Source: Monoraphidium neglectum (taxonomy: Eukaryota > Chlorophyta > Chlorophyceae > Sphaeropleales > Selenastraceae). Taken from it: a DNA stretch of 12,764 nucleotides. How positions within the stretch are numbered: the first letter of the stretch is position 1; each line of letters opens with the position of its first letter. The position numbers and the translations under genes were made by a program. Below are positions 7,227-12,764 of this stretch, in pieces. The notes below the pieces were generated by a model. That model saw only the letters and a program-made list of their open reading frames with translations. It did no database searches and was not told the DNA's origin. The stretch spans positions 1-12,764 of the forward strand of contig NW_014012924.1 in assembly GCF_000611645.1 (NCBI RefSeq), given 5' to 3'.

Positions 7227-10200
7227 ATGGGGCTCTCCTTCTCGTCATTTGAGGCGACACATTGCCTCATAGATCGCACAACTGGACAACGCGTCTCTGA
7301 GCCGGTGCGCCGCGTCTCTGCAAACCCGCTGTGCCGCCCGCCATGCACACGCATATCGAGGGCCAAATCTGGTCTTCAGCCAGAAGGCATACGGAGTAGT
7401 GCTTTTTCGGAACCAAAAATGTACCCCTTCACACTCAACACATCACGCACGCGCCCGTGCGGCCGTTTGTTGCCCCTGCAGACTCCCCTGAGCAAGTCCC
7501 TGCGCATAGCCCTGCTGTACAACACCTGGCTTGGTCGCCTGTTGCTGAAGCTGCCGGTGCGGGGGGACAGCGTGCGGCGACAATCTGCCCTGATGATGGC
7601 ATATCCGTGTGCGCATCTTCACATTTGCAGGCACGTGCACGCGCACACGGACGCGCACGCTCGCACGCAATATGCTTTGGCAGCAAGCCCCATGCCACTC
7701 CGCAGGCACAGAGAATCGCCCTCAGGTCAACCTGCTGCCAACAACTTCTTGCTTGACATTGAACCCAGCTCAATGCCAGGTGGGTGCACGGACCATGTCT
7801 GAATTCACCCACACCCGACCCCATCAACGCACTGGCGGGCGTAACTGCCCCCACCCAGATCACCTGGTGGTTGCTGACCCAGGAGCACAAGCGGATTGCC
7901 GCCTATGCAAACAGCCCCAAGAGCAAGGGCAAGATCAAACCATTCATCAAGGTGAGACGCACTGGCGGGCAGGCAAGACGCAAGGGGCCACGCACCAGAA
8001 GAGCTGGCCGGCCCTGCCCCCGTCGAGTGTGCGTGTGGTTGATTCTCATCAGCAAGCAAGCTGTGCGTGACGAATCCGCCTGGCGCGCGCGCTGCCCAGT
8101 CCAGCCTTTCAGCAGGCCGTGCGTCGACGGCAGGATTTGCTGCCGATAAAGCTGTGCACCCGTTGGGCGTGCACCCGCTCACTCGCCCACTCATAGGCAG
8201 CGCCGCTGTTGACTCGACCCCAACGCCCCTCTTTTCACCTTGGCTCACATGCGTGCCACGCTTATGGATGCACCCCGCATGCACCACGCGCACCAGTCTT
8301 ACCGCATCGGCATGGATGACTCTGCGCGGTCTGTCGAAGAGTTCAAGACCCTGCAGGCGCGCGTATGGGCGGATGGTGCAGGACAAAAGAACCCAGTGGT
8401 GCAAGGCGGGTACCGCTATGCCCGCGTAGGCCAGTCCGTATGCGGACTGACGGCGCCAATCCCCGCCTTCTGCAAACTTCAGCGCAGCTGCTTCCTATAA
8501 GCATGCCCACAAAACGTTGGGGAAACACCTCGGTGTCTGCTCTGACTGAGGAGGTGATGCTGTTCAACTAGCATTGAAAATTAGGTATGCGGTCCCCTTC
8601 TCCGTAACCTCTAACCCTGGTGGCCCTCAGGACTTCTTCACACGCGAACTCAAGCCGGGCGCACGGCCCATTGCGGAGCCGGGGTGAGTGTGCGGTACAA
8701 GGGCGGGGAGGGAGGGAATGAGAGCGAGGCCAAGGTACGGAGATGCCGCCTTTGATTTTTTACAGTTGGAACGCGGTGTGCAGTCTTGGTGGGGCAGAGC
8801 GTGTCGACCCTCCGTCCTGCAGGCGCAGCTAGATAGAGGATGGATGTCAGGATCGTCCTCCTCCAGCCCTGGAAGAGAGCAAAAGCTGGCTGCAATCGCA
8901 AAGTTTTTTTTCGCACGATCAACCCCAACTTACGAATGTGCGGCATTGAACCCCTCCACGACCCGCTGAACTGCGTGCGTTGCGCACGCAGCAACCCCAA
9001 CGTGGCGGTGCACCCCGCCGACTCCCGGGTGGTGGTGTTCCCCTCAGTCAGCAGCGCCAAGAAGCTCTGGTGGGTGGGGGTGGGGGTGGCTTGATTTGTG
9101 GGTTGGAGACGTGTGCAAGTAGTTGCAATTTGAACTGCTGTTTTCTGTCCAAGAAGCAATCTTGGATTTAGCAGCATGACAAACAGGTGCCTACCAGCAT
9201 CTGTACATTTGTGCCTCCCCCCCCTTGCCTTTTCACCCCTGCCGTCCACGCCCCCCCTTGCCCCCAGGATCAAGGGCAAGGGCTTCAACGTCCCCAGCCT
9301 GCTGGGCCCAGGCTACGACCCCGCAGAGTGGCGCGAGTGCGCCATCGTCGTCAGCAGGCGCGTCCCCGCTGCCGCTCGCTCCGCCGGCTTTCAATTCATA
9401 TTCGATTTGAGGATTCAACTTGAGCCACGCACGGTTGTCTGCTCTGTGATTGCTGTAGATACAGACCGTTGGTCAATGCCGCTGTCTGAGTCCTGCTAGG
9501 CAGGGATAGGTGCGGCGGCCAACAGCAAGCCTGGATGCGGTGAAATTGAGTCAGCACGGCCTCCTGCTGAAGGCGCCCTCGCTTGCTGCCGCGTGCCCGC
9601 AGGCTTTCTCCCGCAGACTGCCACCGCCTCCACGCCCCTGTCACCGGCCGCGTCGCAAAAGTGAGCGGAGTGCATGAGCTTGCTGGGTCATGTGGATCGA
9701 TGGGTGCTTACAATATATATCCCTCAGCACCCACCAGCCAGATGTGTGGTTGGTGCTTCAGCGGGCCTGTGCAGGCAGCTGAACAGGCACGCGACCTGCG
9801 TGCCGTCAGATTGTTAGCATGCAGCAATGCGCTGGCCTGGAGAGTCTCAGGGAGGCCGCATCTCATTCAACGAAACATGGGGCACGGAGCAGACCTGATT
9901 ACATTGCGCGTCCTGAATCTCCTCAAGCCCTGAATCCAGGGCCTTGCCTGGTCAACCTAGCCGTACCGACCGCCGCCCCCCGCCCCCAGATCACGCGCCG
10001 TGGCGACCGCTTCATGTCATCCATGTGGGTGGCGGTGCACTCCTCGCTGGACGTGATGGTCGAGAACGAGAGGTGCGCTTGCGGCACTGTGTGCCCCGCT
10101 GATTTGATGCAGATGAAAGTAGGAGCGCTTGGATCTCTGTGCAGCCAGCATCGGCCTCATGCGGCTCTGATGCGGCTCTTTGGCAAGGGGTGTTTACACC

Positions 10201-11463
10201 CTGGTGACGACCTGCGTGTCTTCTGCTAGTGCGTGGGCAGTAGGTGGGGTGCTGCAGCTGCCTGCGTGGGTTGGTGTGTGCGGGCCTCGTGTGCCAGGGA
10301 GAGCAGCCGACTGGCGGCAGAACGACTTCGCTTGCAGCTTGCGCCCAATTATTCTGATGGGGTGGGGGCGCCTGTGCGCGTGGATGACCTTGCGCTGCTC
10401 GCCGCACTTGGCACCCCCAAAAATCGCTGCTACGAGGATATGGCCCCTTCCACCGGCCCCTCCGTACGTCCGCCCCTCCAGGCTGATCATGGAGTTTGAG
10501 ACGGACGCCTTTGGGCCCGTGGTCATGGTGAGGCGTTCTCCCTGGATTTGCGCCTCGCGCGCCCCGACCAGCAGCTTGCCGACGCACCGCAGCTCTCCCA
10601 CTCGCAGTGCAGTCTCCGCGGTACACGTACCTGCGTGCTGGCCAGATGACAACCACATTCCGAGCTTGCACGATTCGCAGCCACGTTGCCAGCTGCCTTG
10701 GTCAGTCCACTCCCCCAGACAGCAGAAACGCAGTTGACGACGACATTCTGGCGGTTACCCTCCTCCACACTCCCCTATGATGAATTCAGGTGGCGATAGG
10801 TGCCAGCGACGTTGGCACCGTGCAGCCATTGGTCAAGGAGGGCGCAGCCGTCACGAAGGTTGGTACGCGTGTGCAGGGGTGCCTGCAGTGCATGTGTTCG
10901 TAGGGTCACCAACACGTCAATCAGACCAATCCTTGATTTGGGCGATTTCTCGTAGCTCCTGCAATCAAGCGGCTGCATGTGATTGGTGGTTGCCCATAAC
11001 ACAATACCGGTCACCGGAAGGACTCCGAGCAGCCGGGCGCCCACCAACCAAGCACGCCAGCACATCTGCCAGCGTGCACCCCCACCCGCTCACGGCCCTG
11101 CGCACCACTCATTAGGGCGACGAGGCGGCAGTGTTCGAGTTTGGCGGCTCCATCATGGCCACCGTCTTCAGGTGAGGCGGCGGTGTCTGCACGCCTGAGG
11201 CAGCTTTGTGCGTTCGAACCACTGCCATTCAGCACAGGCAGGCTTTGCTCGTGTCATTCGCCTGTGTTTGCGTTCATGCCGCCTGCAACTCAGCCACTGG
11301 GACTGCGCCGCACCCTCAACCCTGTAGGCCGGGCTCCATTGAGTTTGACAAGGACCTACTGCAGCACACCGCCCGCCACTGCGAGACGCGAGCCCTGCTC
11401 GGCACCAGCCTCGGGCGCGCGACGCGCCCCGCTGCTGCGCCGGCCGGCCGCGCGGTGGAGTGA
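7227..11463 (+). CDS. PSD: Phosphatidylserine decarboxylase proenzyme, copy 2 (complete, 13 exons, 324 aa)
   Basis: Makes phosphatidylethanolamine from phosphatidylserine. Exons: 7227-7304, 7482-7556, 7859-7951, 8297-8356, 8631-8683, 8992-9069, 9268-9357, 9603-9660, 9990-10072, 10482-10527, 10790-10858, 11116-11171, 11328-11463. All phases join, totalling 975 nt. Residues 16-23 (DRTTGQRV) match the family DRxTGxxxxE opening. LYNTWLGRLLLK (39-50) is hydrophobic and probably membrane-associated. FKTLQ plus DFFTRELKPGARPIAEP (98-119) is the family hallmark. ADSR has candidate catalytic Asp130; PADCHRLH has His183 and His186. FEFGGSIM gives self-cleavage at Gly272-Ser273, with an alpha subunit of about 52 residues. 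Ile274 replaces the usual Thr, and the family NPxAV region reads WVAVHSS. The size is that of the compact Clostridium-type enzyme; no C2 or EF-hand region as in plant PSD2/PSD3 is encoded downstream of this ATG. ATG 7227 was chosen because it is the only ATG in the frame before the family match; an upstream exon cannot be excluded. Two introns start with GC. Confidence 0.93.
7631..7669. repeat. Alternating purine-pyrimidine tract in PSD copy 2 intron 2
   Basis: A run of GC/AC/GT dinucleotide steps (GCACGTGCACGCGCACAC and onward) inside the 7557-7858 intron. Such tracts can adopt Z-DNA; nothing else in the sequence assigns a role. Confidence 0.45.
8357..8358 (+). other. GC splice donor (PSD copy 2, intron 4)
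   Basis: Splicing after CTGCAG at 8356 makes FKTLQ join directly to DFFTREL, matching the gap-free family pattern FKTxNxFFxREL. The next bases are GCGCGC. A GT at 8363-8364 would also keep the frame but insert Ala-Arg into this conserved motif. The GC donor is preferred, with the GT as a real alternative. Confidence 0.55.
9358..9359 (+). other. GC splice donor (PSD copy 2, intron 7)
   Basis: Copy 2 reads AGCAG followed by GCGCGT, where copy 1 has AGCAG followed by GTGTGC (donor at 126-127). The exon before it is identical in the two copies. Using the nearest GT (9362-9363) would shift the frame by one base and destroy the join to LSPADCHR, so a GC-AG intron is required if copy 2 is functional. 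Confidence 0.8.
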
Positions 11464-11872
11464 CGCGGCCCGGGAGGGAGGGCTGACGCCGAGTTGCGGA
11501 TTGATTCAGGGCCGGACGACTCAAAGGAGGGTGTGTGAGGCCGGCATTGGCTTGTGATGGAGGCAACTGTTGGGCCAGGCAACGAAAGCCTTTCTTTAGC
11601 CTTGAGGGCTCGGTGGGTGCTATGTTGGCAGAGGTACTGGCTGTCTGAGCCTGATGCTGTCGGTGCTGCCTACCCTTGATGCCGGCAAGTTGAAACTGCA
11701 CGCAGCCCTTGTCGCGGCGGTGTCGACTTTGTGCCAGGTTTTGGAGTGCCTGCGTCTCTGTGTACAAAAATGCATCTGCAAATGTGAGGCACGACGCGTG
11801 TTGGCGGAGGGCATACATTCATGCACACAGCATCACATGCGTTGTGCGTGCATGCGTGTGGCTGTATGTTCA

Positions 11873-11890
11873 TGTGTGTGTGTGTGTGTG
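11873..11890. repeat. (TG)9 microsatellite
   Basis: Nine uninterrupted TG units, followed by a G-rich run, in the 3' flank of PSD copy 2. It is likely polymorphic in length. Confidence 0.9.
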
Positions 11891-12007
11891 GGCGGGGGGG
11901 CTTGAGCACACGGTAGTCAATCATGTGACTGAGTGTGTCATCGCCGTTGCTGCTGTGCGATTCAGTGCAGCTCAGAAGCTGCCGCCAATATCGCTACGAG
12001 GCTGCAT

Positions 12008-12012
12008 TGTAA
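12008..12012 (+). terminator. Candidate polyadenylation signal TGTAA (PSD copy 2)
   Basis: The first TGTAA on the plus strand after the PSD copy 2 stop codon, about 545 nt downstream. It faces the opposite-strand signal at 12130-12134, which fits two convergent genes. Confidence 0.5.
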
Positions 12013-12129
12013 TGCGTCGACACATGATCATGATAAGCCAACTCGCATTCGACATCGGGTTGGGCCACCTCAGCGAGTACACCAAACACTGAAAAGGGGT
12101 ACTGCAACCGGCCATTGGTGAGCATACAG

Positions 12130-12134
12130 TTACA
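12130..12134 (-). terminator. Candidate polyadenylation signal TGTAA for the convergent minus-strand gene
   Basis: TTACA on the plus strand is TGTAA on the minus strand, about 425 nt after the stop at 12558-12560. It is the nearest such motif downstream of that gene. The stretch 12135-12557 would then be its 3' UTR, and I see no other gene in it. Confidence 0.45.
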
Positions 12135-12557
12135 CGCGCTCAAGGCAGCCATTGCGTGCCGAGCTCGCAAATAATCAGGGACTTGAAAAAAAGCATAGAA
12201 AGCAGCTGCACCATCAGCATGACAGTCTCGCTCACAAGTGGTTATGTAGGCGTTGCCGGCTCACTTGCAGGCGCTTGCACAGGGACAGTTGGTGCGAGCA
12301 GCAGTCCGCCACTGACACTGACAGCGGCGACTTGGACGCGCAACGGCAGCGTGATGCACCGTGACTTGATGCTGATAAAACGCCTCGAGCTGCGCAGCCG
12401 CAGCAGGCATACCCGGGCAGGCATGCAGGAGGCGGGAAGCAAGCCAGGTGACGCTTGCAAAATTGACAATGCTTCGTCAAAAGCCCGGGTGCCGCCCCCA
12501 AGGAGAGCAGTGCCGGGCCCCGCAAAGCCGGCCGTGCGGGTGCCTTCTTATGCACCG

Positions 12558-12764
12558 CTACTCCGCCTCTGCCTGCTGCGCCTTAGCCTCCTCCCACAGC
12601 AAGCTGTAAGCGCCTGTCACTGCCTCCCACCACAACGCGTCCTCGCCCTCGCCCTCGCCGCCGCCCTCGCCGGCGTCGCCCTCCGCTGCCGCCGCCGCGG
12701 CGCCCACCCGCCCCTGCGGCGCCTCCTGCGGCGGCCCCGCCGCCCCTGCCCCTGCCCCTGCCCC
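12558..12764 (-). CDS. C-terminal part of a convergent gene, Gly/Ala/Glu-rich tail with acidic Trp-rich end
   Basis: Family not recognised. The minus-strand frame is open from the window edge (12764) to TAG at 12558-12560, giving 68 codons. It starts with Gly-Ala repeats coded by GGGGCA units (GAGAGAGAAG), passes an Ala run and a Gly/Glu run (GEGGGEGEGE), and ends in DALWWEAVTGAYSLLWEEAK followed by AQQAEAE. The first half is low-complexity and probably disordered. The end looks like an amphipathic acidic helix with conserved-looking Trp, Tyr and Leu residues. There is no ATG in this part, so it is a last exon or part of one; the rest is outside the window. The gene converges on PSD copy 2. 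The low-complexity half could be chance, but the WW/LLWEEAK end is hard to explain otherwise. Confidence 0.65.
   Translation of the reverse strand, partial: GAGAGAGAAGPPQEAPQGRVGAAAAAAEGDAGEGGGEGEGEDALWWEAVTGAYSLLWEEAKAQQAEAE

Larger units (their letters stand above)
11464..12025 (+). other. 3' UTR / 3' flank of PSD copy 2
   Basis: No coding signal is seen on the plus strand between the TGA at 11461-11463 and the first TGTAA at 12008. It has no counterpart of repeat R, unlike the 3' flank of PSD copy 1. A TG-rich stretch near 11840-11890 is the only structure noted. Confidence 0.5.

Noticed and set aside
7095..7802. A 235-codon open frame covering the first PSD copy 2 exons
   Set aside because: Only 7227-7304 and 7482-7556 carry PSD similarity. 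The rest is intron read through, and splicing at GT 7305 and AG 7480-7481 restores the family alignment.
7805..8404. A 199-codon minus-strand frame
   Set aside because: It lies antisense to PSD exons 3 and 4 and their introns and shows no family features; treated as a shadow.
11394..11417. The LGTS motif in the PSD C-terminus as the self-cleavage site
   Set aside because: It resembles the LGST site of bacterial PSD, but its position matches the family C-terminal VGxxLG stretch. The true site is FGGS in the preceding exon, where the family has FGGST.
1..12764. CRISPR array, tRNA, rRNA or bacterial-type operon
   Set aside because: No regularly spaced repeats with unique spacers, no tRNA or rRNA signatures that I could see, and gene structure is plainly intron-containing.

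Overview
This window looks like nuclear DNA of a chlorophyte green alga. The genes are broken into many short exons (about 46-182 nt, with some proposed microexons) separated by GT-AG introns of about 150-800 nt with C-rich acceptor tracts. TGTAA, the usual green-algal polyadenylation signal, follows the stop codons. The encoded phosphatidylserine decarboxylase (PSD) matches the plant/Clostridium-type family. The organism assignment is an inference; no marker gene is present.

Layout, left to right. (1) 36-2232 (+): the last seven exons of a PSD gene, copy 1, whose 5' part lies outside the window. (2) 2468-2832: a non-coding repeat R in the 3' flank of copy 1, containing TGTAA. (3) About 2952-6217 (+): an unrecognised multi-exon gene, called X here. 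Its clearest parts are exons at 4062-4243, 5864-5985 and 6149-6217, with a chain of tiny phase-1 exons between the first two. An in-frame hydrophobic, Gln-rich reading frame follows directly after its TGA (6218-6796). (4) 6620-7003: a second copy of the repeat, R', at the 3' end of X. (5) 7227-11463 (+): a complete second PSD gene, copy 2, with 13 exons encoding 324 residues. (6) 11464-12557: two facing 3' regions without coding sequence. (7) 12764-12558 (-): the C-terminus of a convergent gene with a Gly/Ala/Glu-rich tail, running off the window.

The two PSD copies make phosphatidylethanolamine from phosphatidylserine, if active. Exon lengths and phases are identical across the seven shared exons. 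Nucleotide identity is strikingly patchy: two exons are identical and others differ at more than 10-20% of sites, while most intron sequence is unalignable. Gene X sits between the two PSD copies and between direct repeats R and R'. Its function is unknown. The most interesting structures are the mosaic PSD pair, the GC-AG introns of copy 2, the repeat-born microexons of X, and the possible switch in X between a soluble and a membrane-anchored C-terminus.
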